From NCBI GenBank assembly GCA_039933515.1, contig JBDTNY010000092.1, positions 1-53,499 on the forward strand: a stretch of 53,499 nucleotides of DNA, read 5' to 3'. The stretch comes from JAOUEA01 sp039933515. GTDB taxonomy: Bacteria; Actinomycetota; UBA4738; HRBIN12. Positions 1-7,376 of the stretch are shown here, one piece after another (positions within the stretch are counted from its first letter, which is position 1; each line of letters begins with the position of its first letter). The notes beneath the pieces were generated by a model. It was not told where the DNA came from. It was given only the letters and a program-made list of their open reading frames with translations, and searched no databases. Position numbers and translations under genes: made by a program.

Positions 1-1
1 A

Positions 2-322
2 GCCCAGCGGGCTCTGTGCCGCGCGGGCGGGGTGATCGAGGGGCGTGACACGGGGAGCGTGGTCTTCCCCGAGGCCCCGGTGAAGCTCTACCTGGTCGCC
101 CATGCGGGCGTGCGCGCGCATCGGCGTGCCCAGGAACGCGCCGCGCCTACCCGCCATGTGGGGGAGGCGCTCGAGACCAGGGACGAGCGCGACGCGACCG
201 TGAACCCGTTCGAGCCTCCTTCGGGTGCCGTCGTGATCGACACCAGTGCGCTCGACGCCTCGTCGACGCTCGCGGCGGCCCTCGACGCCGTGGGGCGCCG
301 CGCCCCGGGGGTCTTCTCGTGA
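2..322 (+). CDS. cmk: Cytidylate kinase, C-terminal part (truncated by window start)
   Basis: This is the C-terminal ~106 residues of CMP/dCMP kinase, which phosphorylates CMP and dCMP with ATP in the cytoplasm. The stretch reading EGRDTGSVVFPEAPVKLYL matches the family's conserved GRDIGTVVFPDA segment, followed by the Arg-rich lid (ARAHRRAQER) and the C-terminal DSRD/NPF-like region (ETRDERDATVNPFEPP). The start lies outside the window; the first full codon is used. Its TGA overlaps the GTG start of der, so the two genes are translationally coupled. The cmk-der pairing is common in Gram-positive bacteria and supports the call. Confidence 0.9.
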   Translation, partial: AQRALCRAGGVIEGRDTGSVVFPEAPVKLYLVAHAGVRAHRRAQERAAPTRHVGEALETRDERDATVNPFEPPSGAVVIDTSALDASSTLAAALDAVGRRAPGVFS

Positions 323-1641
323 CCGCGCCCGCGGGTCTGCCTCGGGTCGCGGTGGTCGGGCGCCAGAACGTTGGCAAGTCCACCCTCGTGAACCGTCTCT
401 TCGGGCAACGTGAGGCGATCGCCCACGACACACCCGGGGTCACGCGCGATCGCGTGCAGGTCGAGGCTGAGTGGCGGGGGAGGCGCTTCGCACTGGTCGA
501 CACGGCCGGGTATCTCGCGGAGGCCAAGGGGGTCGAAGCCCTCGCACGCGTGCAAGCCGATCGGGCGATCGCCGAGGCGGACCTGATCCTGTTGGTGGTC
601 GACGTCACGGCCGGCGTCACCGAAGAGGACGCCGCCCTCGCGCGTCGTCTACGACGCGCGCCGGTGCCGGTCTTGCTCGTCGCGAATAAGGTCGACACCG
701 ACCGGGAGGAGGCCGACGCCACGGCCTTCAACGCGCTCGGCCTGGGAGAGCCGTTCGCCGTGTCGGGCATGCACGGGCGGGCCACCGGCGACCTGTTAGA
801 CCGGATCCTTGCGCTGTTGCCGCAGACGCTCGAGGACGTCGCGGGCGGAGCGGACCAGGAGCCGCGCTTCGCGATCGTGGGGCGCCCCAACGTCGGCAAG
901 TCCAGTCTGTTCAACCGCCTCGTCGGCCACGAGCGCTCGGTCGTGTTCGAGGAGGCCGGGACGACGCGGGATTCCGTCGACGCGGTGGTCGAGTGGCCGC
1001 AAGGGCCAGTCCGCTTCGTCGACACGGCGGGGATGCGCCGTCAGGTGAAGGTCAAAGGGATCGAGTACTTCAGCTTCGTGCGCGCGACCGAGGCGATCGA
1101 GCGCGCGCACGTGGCCGTGCTGGTGATCGACGCAGCGGAGGGGTTCACGGTCGAGGACAAGAAGATCGCGAACCGGGTGGTCGAGGCGGGACGGGCGTTC
1201 ATGCTCGTCGCGAACAAATGGGACCTGGTCGAGGAGAAGGACCGCACGTACAAGATCCTCGCCGAGACCCTGCAGCCATTCGCCCATGCGACGGTCTTGC
1301 GGACTTCTGCCGCGAGTGGTCGCGGCGTCAACCGTCTCCCACCGGTGCTCCTCGACCTCCATGCGAGGTGGACCACGCGCGTGCCTACCTCGAAGGTGAA
1401 CGAGGTCATCCAGCAAGCGCAGCGGGAACGCCCGACGCCGCGCGTGACGGGGAACCTCCACTACGCCACCCAGACGGGCACCGGTCCGCCTTCCTTCGTG
1501 ATCTTCGGCGGCGCGAGGGAGCCCGACGCCGGCTACGGGCGCTACATCGAGAATCGCCTCCGGCGCGAGTTCGATCTGAACGGGATCCCGATCCGCCTGG
1601 TATTCCGACCGCGGAAGCCGCGCGCGAGTCGGGGGGGCTAG
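319..1641 (+). CDS. der: GTPase Der (EngA), ribosome assembly factor
   Basis: Der is an essential GTPase that helps mature the 50S ribosomal subunit. Two tandem GTPase domains are visible: P-loops GRQNVGKST (about residues 14-22) and GRPNVGKSS (188-196), G3 motifs DTAG (61-64 and 235-238), and G4 motifs NKVD (123-126) and NKWD. A KH-like RNA-binding domain follows and ends in a basic tail (FRPRKPRASRGG). The length of 440 residues is normal for the family. The GTG start overlaps the cmk stop (GTGA), which fixes this start and implies one transcript with cmk. Confidence 0.97.
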   Translation: MTAPAGLPRVAVVGRQNVGKSTLVNRLFGQREAIAHDTPGVTRDRVQVEAEWRGRRFALVDTAGYLAEAKGVEALARVQADRAIAEADLILLVVDVTAGVTEEDAALARRLRRAPVPVLLVANKVDTDREEADATAFNALGLGEPFAVSGMHGRATGDLLDRILALLPQTLEDVAGGADQEPRFAIVGRPNVGKSSLFNRLVGHERSVVFEEAGTTRDSVDAVVEWPQGPVRFVDTAGMRRQVKVKGIEYFSFVRATEAIERAHVAVLVIDAAEGFTVEDKKIANRVVEAGRAFMLVANKWDLVEEKDRTYKILAETLQPFAHATVLRTSAASGRGVNRLPPVLLDLHARWTTRVPTSKVNEVIQQAQRERPTPRVTGNLHYATQTGTGPPSFVIFGGAREPDAGYGRYIENRLRREFDLNGIPIRLVFRPRKPRASRGG

Positions 1642-1692
1642 TCTGCTACGGACTACCGACCCCAGATTGCCGGCGAGCGTTCCCGTTCCCGG

Positions 1693-1698
1693 TACAAT
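1693..1698 (+). promoter_or_regulatory. Candidate -10 box of tRNA-Pro
   Basis: TACAAT matches the sigma-70-type -10 consensus at five of six positions and lies 9 bases before the tRNA 5' end, the expected place for a tRNA promoter. A TTGCCG at 1667-1672 is a possible -35, but its spacer of 20 bases is long. So only the -10 element is proposed. Confidence 0.5.
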
Positions 1699-1707
1699 CA
1701 CCGCTCG

Positions 1708-1782
1708 CGGGCCGTGGCGCAGCTTGGTTAGCGCGTCTGACTGGGGGTCAGAAGGTCGCGGGTTCGAATCCCGCCGGCCCGA
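1708..1782 (+). tRNA. tRNA-Pro (anticodon GGG)
   Basis: The sequence folds into a full cloverleaf. The acceptor stem is CGGGCCG/CGGCCCG with the C1-G72 pair and A73 discriminator typical of bacterial tRNA-Pro. The anticodon stem TCTGA/TCAGA carries the loop CTGGGGG, giving anticodon GGG. The T arm is GCGGG-TTCGAAT-CCCGC. CCA is not encoded exactly (A is followed by CCCA). The tRNA lies between der and pgsA; the pgsA start codon is only 3 bases after its 3' end. Confidence 0.97.
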
Positions 1783-1785
1783 CCC

Positions 1786-2373
1786 ATGAGTGGGACCGGG
1801 GAGTCCTCGCCTGGATCGTCCGCGATCCTGACCGTCCCGAACGTCCTCTCGTTCCTTCGGATCGCGCTGATCCCCGTCTTCTGTGTCTTGATCGTCGGCG
1901 AAGAGTCGACCAAGGCCGGGATCGCGCTCTTCGGCGCGGTCGTGGCGACCGACTGGGTCGACGGCGCGATCGCCCGGCGAACGGGACAGGTGTCCGAGCT
2001 GGGCAAGATCCTGGATCCGGTCGCCGACCGACTGGCGATCGGTGCCGGGTTGATCGCGCTGATGATCCGAGGGGCGTTCCCGGTGTGGGCGGGCGTGGCG
2101 ATCCTGATCCGGGACGCAGCTGTGCTGGTGGGCGGCGCCGTGCTGCTCCTCGGACGGCGTCGCGCGCGGCTCGATGTCACATTCCTCGGTAAGGTCGCGA
2201 CCTTTTCGCTGATGACCGCGGTCCCGGCGATCTCCTGGGGCACGCTCGGCTTCCCGTTCGCAGACGCGGCGCTCGTCGTGGGTTGGGTCGCCTTCGCGGT
2301 CGGCATCGTCGAGTACTACCTGGCGGCCGCGGCGTACCTGGCCGATCTGGGCGCGGCGCGCTCGGGTCCCTGA
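1786..2373 (+). CDS. pgsA: CDP-alcohol phosphatidyltransferase, PgsA-like
   Basis: This inner-membrane enzyme probably makes phosphatidylglycerol phosphate from CDP-diacylglycerol and glycerol-3-phosphate. The family signature D-x2-D-G-x2-A-R-x8-G-x3-D-x3-D is complete, from Asp56 (DWVDG) to Asp81 (DPVAD). The protein is 195 residues with several hydrophobic segments, including a first one containing NVLSFLRIALIPVF, which is typical of PgsA. The substrate alcohol cannot be settled from the motif alone; mycobacterial pgsA2 also sits upstream of gcvH. The ATG starts right after tRNA-Pro, so read-through from the tRNA promoter is likely. Confidence 0.88.
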   Translation: MSGTGESSPGSSAILTVPNVLSFLRIALIPVFCVLIVGEESTKAGIALFGAVVATDWVDGAIARRTGQVSELGKILDPVADRLAIGAGLIALMIRGAFPVWAGVAILIRDAAVLVGGAVLLLGRRRARLDVTFLGKVATFSLMTAVPAISWGTLGFPFADAALVVGWVAFAVGIVEYYLAAAAYLADLGAARSGP

Positions 2374-2452
2374 CCGAGGGGCACCGCAGGGCGCTATCGT
2401 GTGCTGGGTCGCTCGCCGGCGGGGCCGGCGGCGAGAGAGAGGGAGGCGCGAC

Positions 2453-2839
2453 GTGGAGTTCCCCGAGGACCTTCGGTACACCAAGGAGCACGAGTGGACG
2501 CGGCTCGAAGGCGGTCGTGTGCGGATCGGCATCACGGACTTCGCACAGGATGCGCTCGGCGACGTGGTCTACGTCGATCTCCCCGAAGTGGGGGCGAGCG
2601 TCGAGGCAGACCAGCCGCTGGGCGAAGTGGAGTCCACGAAGTCGGTGTCCGATGTGTACAGCCCGATCGGCGGCACGGTCGTCGAGCGGAACCCGCTGAT
2701 CGACGAGCACCCCGAGCTCGTGAACGAGCAGCCCTACGGCGACGGATGGTTGGTCGTGATCGAGCCCGCCGACCCGGCCGCGGTGGACTTGCTGATGGAC
2801 GCCTCCAGCTACCAGGCGTTCATCGACGTATCCAGCTGA
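2453..2839 (+). CDS. gcvH: Glycine cleavage system H protein
   Basis: GcvH is the lipoyl shuttle protein of the glycine cleavage system. It carries the aminomethyl group between GcvP (encoded here as gcvPA and gcvPB about 6 kb downstream) and GcvT (not in this window). The lipoylated lysine is Lys63 in GEVESTKSVSD, and the N-terminal LRYTKEHEW motif is diagnostic. A longer frame exists upstream, but the GTG at 2453 follows a purine-rich GAGAGGGAGG ribosome binding site and gives a normal 128-residue protein. A TATCGT at 2395-2400 could be its -10. No glycine riboswitch is apparent in the short upstream gap. Confidence 0.95.
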   Translation: MEFPEDLRYTKEHEWTRLEGGRVRIGITDFAQDALGDVVYVDLPEVGASVEADQPLGEVESTKSVSDVYSPIGGTVVERNPLIDEHPELVNEQPYGDGWLVVIEPADPAAVDLLMDASSYQAFIDVSS

Positions 2840-2971
2840 GGAGCGCCGACCCGGCAGCGATATCGGGCTGGCCCCGGCGCGGGCCTGCGACTGCACATCG
2901 AGACTTGACCCCCATCCACCGTTCATCGAGGTGCATCCGCCTGCACAGTCGAGGGTTGCGCCCGGGTCCAG

Positions 2972-3000
2972 TTGAAGGTTCTGACCTGCTGCGATAGGGT
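2972..3000 (+). promoter_or_regulatory. Candidate promoter for the FHA-MerR genes
   Basis: TTGAAG (2972-2977) and TAGGGT (2995-3000) are separated by exactly 17 bases and lie in the 230-base gap between gcvH and the FHA gene. The match to the sigma-70-type consensus is moderate. It would give a leader of about 70 bases containing the hairpins annotated next. Confidence 0.4.
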
Positions 3001-3014
3001 CTGCTACGTGTTCA

Positions 3015-3056
3015 GGGTCGAGGGTCGACCCCGGCCTCGACGCTCGCCCAGAGGCC
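3015..3056 (+). repeat. Two adjacent hairpins in the leader of the FHA gene
   Basis: GGGTCGA (3015-3021) and TCGACCC (3025-3031) form a perfect 7-bp stem with a 3-base loop. Immediately after, GGCCTC (3033-3038) pairs with GAGGCC (3051-3056). Both lie between the candidate promoter and the FHA start, so they may be an attenuator or a partial terminator for gcvH. There is no T-run. Confidence 0.4.
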
Positions 3057-3077
3057 AACCCGAGTGAGGACTTGACA

Positions 3078-3539
3078 GTGTTCTGTACCCATTGTGGACA
3101 TCCCAACCGTGACGACGCGCGATTCTGCGCGGAGTGCGGGGCTCCACTTCAGAGCGACGCCACGCTCACCCTGACGCCCGTCGAGGGCGAGGATGAGGGA
3201 CACGATGAGTTCCCCTTCCCTCACGACGAACTCGAAGCCGGCCAGGCTCTCGTTCTCGTCAAGCGTGGTCCCAACGCGGGGTCGACGTTCCTGCTGGCCT
3301 CGGAGACCACCACCGTGGGTCGCGGTACGGAAAGCGCCGTGTTTCTCGATGACATCACGGTGTCGCGCGCACATGCGGTCTTCGATCGGCGGAGCGATGG
3401 GTCCTGGTTCGTGCGCGACGTCGGCAGCCTGAATGGGACTTACGTGAACGGCGAGCAGGTCGACGAGACGAAGCTCGCTTCCGGCGATGAGGTCCAGATC
3501 GGCAAGTTCAAACTGACGTTCTTCGCAGCAGGGGAGTGA
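3078..3539 (+). CDS. Zinc-ribbon plus FHA-domain protein, GarA-like
   Basis: A predicted cytoplasmic phosphothreonine-binding adaptor. Residues 3-20 form a zinc ribbon with Cys3, Cys6, Cys17 and Cys20 (FCTHCGH...FCAECG). An acidic linker follows, then an FHA domain (about 57-150) with GRG at 81-83, SRAH at 96-99 and NGTYVNG at 119-125, the residues that contact phosphothreonine. Its position between gcvH and a MerR gene matches mycobacterial garA, which controls 2-oxoglutarate metabolism after phosphorylation by PknB/PknG. GarA's N-terminal ETTS motif is replaced here by the zinc ribbon and a TLTLTP stretch (Thr29/31/33), so regulation may differ. GTG at 3078 is preferred to TTG at 3072 because GAGGA lies 7 bases upstream. 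Confidence 0.85.
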   Translation: MFCTHCGHPNRDDARFCAECGAPLQSDATLTLTPVEGEDEGHDEFPFPHDELEAGQALVLVKRGPNAGSTFLLASETTTVGRGTESAVFLDDITVSRAHAVFDRRSDGSWFVRDVGSLNGTYVNGEQVDETKLASGDEVQIGKFKLTFFAAGE

Positions 3540-4291
3540 TGGAGCTGATGGCGGGCACGCGCAACTACCAGTCGATCGGCGAGGTGCTGGTGTCGGTCAA
3601 GACTGAGTTCCCCGACATCACGATCTCGAAGATCCGGTTCCTGGAAGCCGAGGGTCTGATCGAGCCGGAGCGCACGCCTTCGGGCTATCGGAAGTTCTAC
3701 GTGGACGACGTCGACCGCCTGAAGTCGATCCTGCGGATGCAGCGCGACGAATACCTCCCGCTGAAGGTCATCAAGGAACGCCTCCTCAAGCAAGACGTCG
3801 ACGAGGCCGCCGGCGCCGACAACCTCGACGGCGAGGGCGACGTGGCGGCCGCTGCGGCGGAGGCCAAGGCCGCGACCGCGAGCGAGGAGGTCGCCGAGGC
3901 GCCGACCGGGCTACAGATGTCGATCGAGGAGATGTCGGCCGCGACGGGCGTCGAGCGCGACCGGATCCGCGAGCTCGAGTCGTACAGCATCGTGTGCTCG
4001 CATGGGCCTGACGGATCGAAGTACTACGACGGAGACGACTACATCATCCTGTCGATCGTGAAGGACTTCTTCCGGTACGGGATCGAGCCCCGCCATCTCA
4101 CGATGTACACGCACTTCGTGGACCGGGAGGCCTCGTTCTTCGAGGCGCTGGTGGCGCCCACGCTCCGACAGAAGAACCCCGACGCCCGCCGTGCCGCGGG
4201 CGAGACGCTCGCCGACCTCTCGGCGACCTCGCGCAAGTTCAAGCAGGCGCTGCTGCGCACGAACCTGCGGGATCACCTGCAGGGCGCGTGA
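3539..4291 (+). CDS. MerR-family regulator, FtsR-like (Rv1828-type)
   Basis: A DNA-binding regulator of about 250 residues. The N-terminal winged helix is clear (YQSIGEVL...ISKIRFLEAEGLIEPERTPSGYRKFYVDDVDRLKSILRMQRDEYLPL). An Ala/Glu-rich linker and a second helical region follow (MSIEEMSAATGVERDRIRELESYSIV, with HTH-like character). The position directly after a GarA-like gene matches mycobacterial Rv1828 and corynebacterial FtsR, which regulates the cell-division gene ftsZ. The ATG overlaps the FHA stop (TGATG); an alternative start is the ATG nine bases on. Its end overlaps the next gene, so FHA, MerR and the carboxypeptidase look like one operon. Confidence 0.85.
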   Translation: MELMAGTRNYQSIGEVLVSVKTEFPDITISKIRFLEAEGLIEPERTPSGYRKFYVDDVDRLKSILRMQRDEYLPLKVIKERLLKQDVDEAAGADNLDGEGDVAAAAAEAKAATASEEVAEAPTGLQMSIEEMSAATGVERDRIRELESYSIVCSHGPDGSKYYDGDDYIILSIVKDFFRYGIEPRHLTMYTHFVDREASFFEALVAPTLRQKNPDARRAAGETLADLSATSRKFKQALLRTNLRDHLQGA

Positions 4292-5562
4292 ACCCGGCTC
4301 GAGGCCGCCGGATCGTCGCGGCCGCGGCGCTGGGCTTCACGGTCGCCGCACAGGCGACCCTCGTCTCCCTCGCAGCGGGAGGCAGCTCGACCCCACCGCC
4401 GACCCCCGTCCCGCCCAGGGGGTCCCCTTCACCGTTCGTCACGCAACTGCGAACGCCCCATGACCACCTCGAGCGTCCGACGATCGGGGCGGCCGGGGCG
4501 CTCCTGGCCGATCTCGACACCCGGCAGGCGATGTTCGCGAAGAGCGCCGACGTACGGCGGCCGGTCGCGAGTCTGACCAAAGTGATGACCGCGCTCCTCG
4601 TGCTCGAACGGCTGCAACTCGACGATGTCGTCGTGGTGTCGCCCGCCGCCGTCTTCGCGGGCGACGACTACGGGTCGTCGTCGAGCCTCGGGTTGCGCCC
4701 GGGCGAGCGCCAGACGGTGCGGGACCTGGTCTACGCGCTCCTGCTGCAGTCCAGCAACGACGCCGCCGAGGCCCTGTCGATCGAGGTCAGCGGTTCCGTC
4801 GACTCGTTCGTCGGGCTGATGAACCGTCGTGCGCACGCCCTCGGGATGCGCGACACACGGTTCTTCTCGCCGCACGGGCTCGACGACCGGGGACACTCGA
4901 CGGCGCGGGACCTCCTCACGCTGATCGAAGCGGCGTACGACACTCAGGGGTTCGCGCCGATCGTCGCGACGAAGTTCCATAGGATCCCCGCCCCCTCGGG
5001 GCCGGCTCGCATCGTGCAGAACCGGAACGTGCTCCTGTGGTTGTACCCGGGCGCGATCGGGGCGAAGACCGGGCTGACCTTCGGAGCCGGGTTCTGCGTG
5101 ATCGCTGTCGCGGAGCGGGAGGGGCGACGGCTCGTCAGTATCGTGCTCGACGGGGGAGCGGAGCCGTTCTCCGACGCGGCCACCTTGCTCGATTATGGGT
5201 TCGACGGGTTCAGCGAGCACGTGTTCCTACGCGAGGGAGACCTCGTCGGTGACGTGGCGATCCGTGGCGGAACGGTGCCCGTGGTTGCGGGCGCCGAGGT
5301 CGCCGCGCTCGTGCCCACCCGGCTCCTCGACGGGATCGTGCCCACGCTCTCGGTAGCTCCGAAGGCCGCGTACCCACCCCCGGTGGGGGCGCGCATGGGC
5401 ACCGTCGCCGTGACCGCCCACGGCGTGACCTTCGGGAGCGCACCGCTGCTCGCCACCAGGGTTGCACTCCCTCCGCCGCCCGATGGGGGTTCCTGGTGGT
5501 CGCGCGCTGCGTCGGCGGTGGGAGGCGCCGTCCTCGAGGTCGCCGCGGGTCTCGTCGGCTGA
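4288..5562 (+). CDS. D-alanyl-D-alanine carboxypeptidase (S11 family penicillin-binding protein)
   Basis: An exported serine enzyme that trims the terminal D-Ala from peptidoglycan pentapeptides. All three penicillin-binding motifs are present: SLTK (Ser95-Lys98), SSN (155-157) and KTG (260-262). The N-terminus is a signal sequence or signal anchor (RRIVAAAALGFTVAAQATLVSLAAG), followed by a Pro-rich linker. A C-terminal domain and a hydrophobic tail (AASAVGGAVLEVAAGLVG) may contact the membrane. The GTG start overlaps the stop of the MerR gene. Coupling to an FtsR-like regulator suggests a cell-wall or division role; that is inference from position. Confidence 0.92.
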   Translation: MNPARGRRIVAAAALGFTVAAQATLVSLAAGGSSTPPPTPVPPRGSPSPFVTQLRTPHDHLERPTIGAAGALLADLDTRQAMFAKSADVRRPVASLTKVMTALLVLERLQLDDVVVVSPAAVFAGDDYGSSSSLGLRPGERQTVRDLVYALLLQSSNDAAEALSIEVSGSVDSFVGLMNRRAHALGMRDTRFFSPHGLDDRGHSTARDLLTLIEAAYDTQGFAPIVATKFHRIPAPSGPARIVQNRNVLLWLYPGAIGAKTGLTFGAGFCVIAVAEREGRRLVSIVLDGGAEPFSDAATLLDYGFDGFSEHVFLREGDLVGDVAIRGGTVPVVAGAEVAALVPTRLLDGIVPTLSVAPKAAYPPPVGARMGTVAVTAHGVTFGSAPLLATRVALPPPPDGGSWWSRAASAVGGAVLEVAAGLVG

Positions 5563-5584
5563 TCTTCGCGCCACGGCGGCCTGC

Positions 5585-5590
5585 TAGGCT
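5585..5590 (+). promoter_or_regulatory. Candidate -10 box for leaderless hpt transcript
   Basis: TAGGCT fits TANNNT and ends 8 bases before the ATG of hpt, and there is no Shine-Dalgarno sequence. The same arrangement recurs at several genes in this window. Confidence 0.45.
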
Positions 5591-5598
5591 CCGCGGTC

Positions 5599-6180
5599 AT
5601 GACGGAGGTTGCGAGCGTCCTGTTCGGGCGCGAGGACATCCGCCGCCGGGTAGCAGAGCTCGGTCGCACGATCACCGGGGACTACGTGGGGCGTGAGCCC
5701 GTGCTCGTCACGGTGCTGAAGGGCGGCGCGATCTTCCTCGCCGACCTCGTCCGCGCGATCGACCTACCGGCTGAACCCCACTTCATGGCTATCAGCCGGT
5801 ACGACGATGCCTCGGAATCGAAGGGCCGGGTCCGCATCCTGCTCGATCTCGAGGTCGACCTCGCCGGGCGCGACGTGCTGCTCGTCGAAGACATCGTCGA
5901 CACGGGCCTCACCCTGCGAACCCTCCTCGGTGTGATGCGTGCGCGGGGGCCGTCGTCGCTCGAGGTCGTCACCCTGTTGGACAAGTCGGTCCGCAGGATC
6001 GTCCCGCTCGCGCCGCGGTACGTGGGGTTCGACTGCCCCGATCGATTCGTGGTCGGTTATGGGCTCGACGTCGGCGAACGCTACCGGAACCTTCCCGACA
6101 TCCTGCAGGTGGACGACCTTGCGACCCTGATGGCCGATACCGGTGCGCTCGCCGGCATGTGGGAGCCGGCCGGGCCCTAA
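5599..6180 (+). CDS. hpt: Hypoxanthine phosphoribosyltransferase
   Basis: A purine-salvage enzyme that converts hypoxanthine or guanine plus PRPP to IMP or GMP. The PRPP-binding motif VEDIVDTGLT lies at residues 96-105, and the pyrophosphate loop region VTVLKGGAIFLADL at about 38-51. The purine-specificity segment FVVGYGLDVGERYRNLPDI is typical of bacterial HPRT. The length of 193 residues is normal. There is no ribosome binding site before the ATG, but a -10-like TAGGCT ends 8 bases upstream, which suggests a leaderless mRNA. It is not part of the mycobacterial gcv neighbourhood, so it is an insertion relative to that order. Confidence 0.95.
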   Translation: MTEVASVLFGREDIRRRVAELGRTITGDYVGREPVLVTVLKGGAIFLADLVRAIDLPAEPHFMAISRYDDASESKGRVRILLDLEVDLAGRDVLLVEDIVDTGLTLRTLLGVMRARGPSSLEVVTLLDKSVRRIVPLAPRYVGFDCPDRFVVGYGLDVGERYRNLPDILQVDDLATLMADTGALAGMWEPAGP

Positions 6181-6205
6181 GGTTGCCCGTCCTCGGGCCC
6201 GCGGT

Positions 6206-6211
6206 TACGCT
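6206..6211 (+). promoter_or_regulatory. Candidate -10 box for leaderless BFN-gene transcript
   Basis: TACGCT ends 7 bases before the ATG of the bifunctional-nuclease-domain gene. No ribosome binding site lies between them, consistent with a leaderless transcript. Confidence 0.45.
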
Positions 6212-6218
6212 CGCTGAC

Positions 6219-6692
6219 ATGATCGAGATGGAGCTGACGGGCGTTCGCGTGGAGCTTCCATCGAATCAGCCGATCGTGTTGCTGCGCGAGCGCGGCGGCG
6301 AACGCTACCTGCCGATCTGGATCGGCGCCGCCGAAGCGGCCGCGATCGCCCTCTCGTTGCAGGGTGTGGTGACGCCTCGCCCGATGACGCACGACCTGAT
6401 GAAGAACATCCTGGAAGACCTCTCCGTCCAGGTCAGCCGGATCGTGGTCACCGAGCTTCGGGACGCCACCTTCTTCGCCTCGATCGAGATGCTGCGGCAG
6501 GGGGAGCCCTACGAGATCTCGTCTCGTCCCTCCGACGCGATCGCGCTGGCTGTGCGGATGTCGGTTCCTATCTTCGCGAGCGAAGACGTGCTCGAAGAGG
6601 CATCGATCCTGATCCCGGGCGATGAGGACGAGGAGGTCGAGAAGTTCCGGGAGTTCCTCGACAACATCACGCCCGAAGACTTCGAGAGCTGA
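6219..6692 (+). CDS. Bifunctional nuclease (BFN/DUF151) domain protein
   Basis: A 157-residue single-domain protein of the BFN/DUF151 family, equivalent by sequence type and position to mycobacterial Rv1829. Diagnostic segments are RYLPIWIGAAEAAAIALSLQ, RPMTHDLMKNILEDL and SRPSDAIALAVRMSVPIFASEDVL. A nuclease activity has been reported for plant relatives; the bacterial role is not established. An acidic tail (DEDEEVEKFREFLDNITPEDF) is typical. A longer in-frame extension is rejected because the ATG at 6219 begins the conserved MIEMEL sequence and has a promoter-like box just upstream. Confidence 0.92.
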   Translation: MIEMELTGVRVELPSNQPIVLLRERGGERYLPIWIGAAEAAAIALSLQGVVTPRPMTHDLMKNILEDLSVQVSRIVVTELRDATFFASIEMLRQGEPYEISSRPSDAIALAVRMSVPIFASEDVLEEASILIPGDEDEEVEKFREFLDNITPEDFES

Positions 6693-6698
6693 CGCGAG

Positions 6699-6741
6699 CG
6701 GGCGGCCGAGCGTCCCCCTCGAGCGCTCGGCCGGCCCGTTT
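6699..6741. terminator. Bidirectional terminator hairpin between convergent genes
   Basis: GGCCGAGCG (6704-6712) pairs perfectly with CGCTCGGCC (6724-6732). The stem continues with CGGGC/GCCCG after one bulged G, and TTT follows on the + strand. It sits between the stop of the BFN gene (+) and that of the CAP gene (-), so it can end both. Confidence 0.75.
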
Positions 6742-6755
6742 GCCCGCGCTCAGGA

Positions 6756-7211
6756 TCAACCGTAGAAGAACACGGTGACCCAGATCTTCTTCCCGTCTTT
6801 GAACGCGCCGACGGCGACGTGGTGGAAGGCGCCGTCGAGGATGTGCACCCGGTGGACGCTGCTGTGCATGAACGCCCCCTGCAGGTCGCCGATGTCGCCG
6901 GTGGTCCAGCCGATGTTCTCGCCCCACTTGGACCAGCGGCCGACGCCGGACAGGTAGGTGCTCGGATCGCTGGAGTGAAAGAGCGTGTTCGTGCGCGCCA
7001 TCGACACGCTGTGCTTGGCTGCGACCGCGGAGACGTCCCGGTCCAAGGACAGACGGTGCTCGCCGTGGCTCAGGCGGCTGTGGTTCGTGGCCTTGAAGAG
7101 CTGCCACGCGTAGTTCGGTGTTCCCGCTCGGGCCTCGGCGGGAACCAGCCCGAGCACGAGGCTCGTAGCGAGCACCGCCACGAGGCGGGTCGTGTGCCTG
7201 CGTCGTGTCAT
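6756..7211 (-). CDS. Secreted CAP-domain (SCP/PR1-like) protein
   Basis: A small exported protein of 151 residues. The N-terminus is a Sec signal peptide (basic RRRHTTR, hydrophobic LVAVLATSLVLGLV, probable cleavage after AEARA at about residue 29). The mature part is a CAP domain with NHSRLSHGEHRLSLD, FHSSD, GENIGW and SSVHRVHILDGAF, the family's His- and Glu-containing core. CAP proteins of bacteria are mostly of unknown function. The ATG at 7211 is chosen because AGGAG lies 7 bases upstream; two in-frame ATGs further out lack this. The gene is divergent from the MerR gene that follows. Confidence 0.87.
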   Translation of the reverse strand: MTRRRHTTRLVAVLATSLVLGLVPAEARAGTPNYAWQLFKATNHSRLSHGEHRLSLDRDVSAVAAKHSVSMARTNTLFHSSDPSTYLSGVGRWSKWGENIGWTTGDIGDLQGAFMHSSVHRVHILDGAFHHVAVGAFKDGKKIWVTVFFYG

Positions 7212-7240
7212 CGCTGTACTCCTGGTCATGGATGCGCTAG

Positions 7241-7257
7241 TCACTTGTGGCTAGTGA
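7241..7257. repeat. Short inverted repeat between divergent CAP and MerR genes
   Basis: TCACT (7241-7245) and AGTGA (7253-7257) flank a 7-base centre, about 30 bases upstream of the CAP start. The half-sites are short, so an operator role is only possible. Confidence 0.3.
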
Positions 7258-7313
7258 TTTCCATCGGCGGCCATGCCCGACACCTTGAGCGCGGGATCGA
7301 CGCCGTGGGGGCG

Positions 7314-7342
7314 TTGACAGGCCCCCGGATGGGCCATACGCT
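7314..7342 (+). promoter_or_regulatory. Promoter of the second MerR gene
   Basis: A perfect TTGACA (7314-7319) is followed after 17 bases by TACGCT (7337-7342). The predicted start lies about 28 bases before the ATG. The spacer contains GGCCCCCGGATGGGCC, whose GGCCC/GGGCC ends form an inverted repeat where a MerR regulator might bind. Confidence 0.6.
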
Positions 7343-7376
7343 GCCGAAACACATCGACGTGATTACGGAGTGATGC

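Noticed and set aside
2374..2452. Glycine riboswitch before gcvH (and before gcvPA)
   Set aside because: The gaps are short and lack the conserved glycine-aptamer core; only promoter-like boxes are seen.
796..2535. Long - strand frame across der, tRNA-Pro and pgsA
   Set aside because: It runs antisense through a tRNA and two conserved genes, with repetitive Arg-rich translation.
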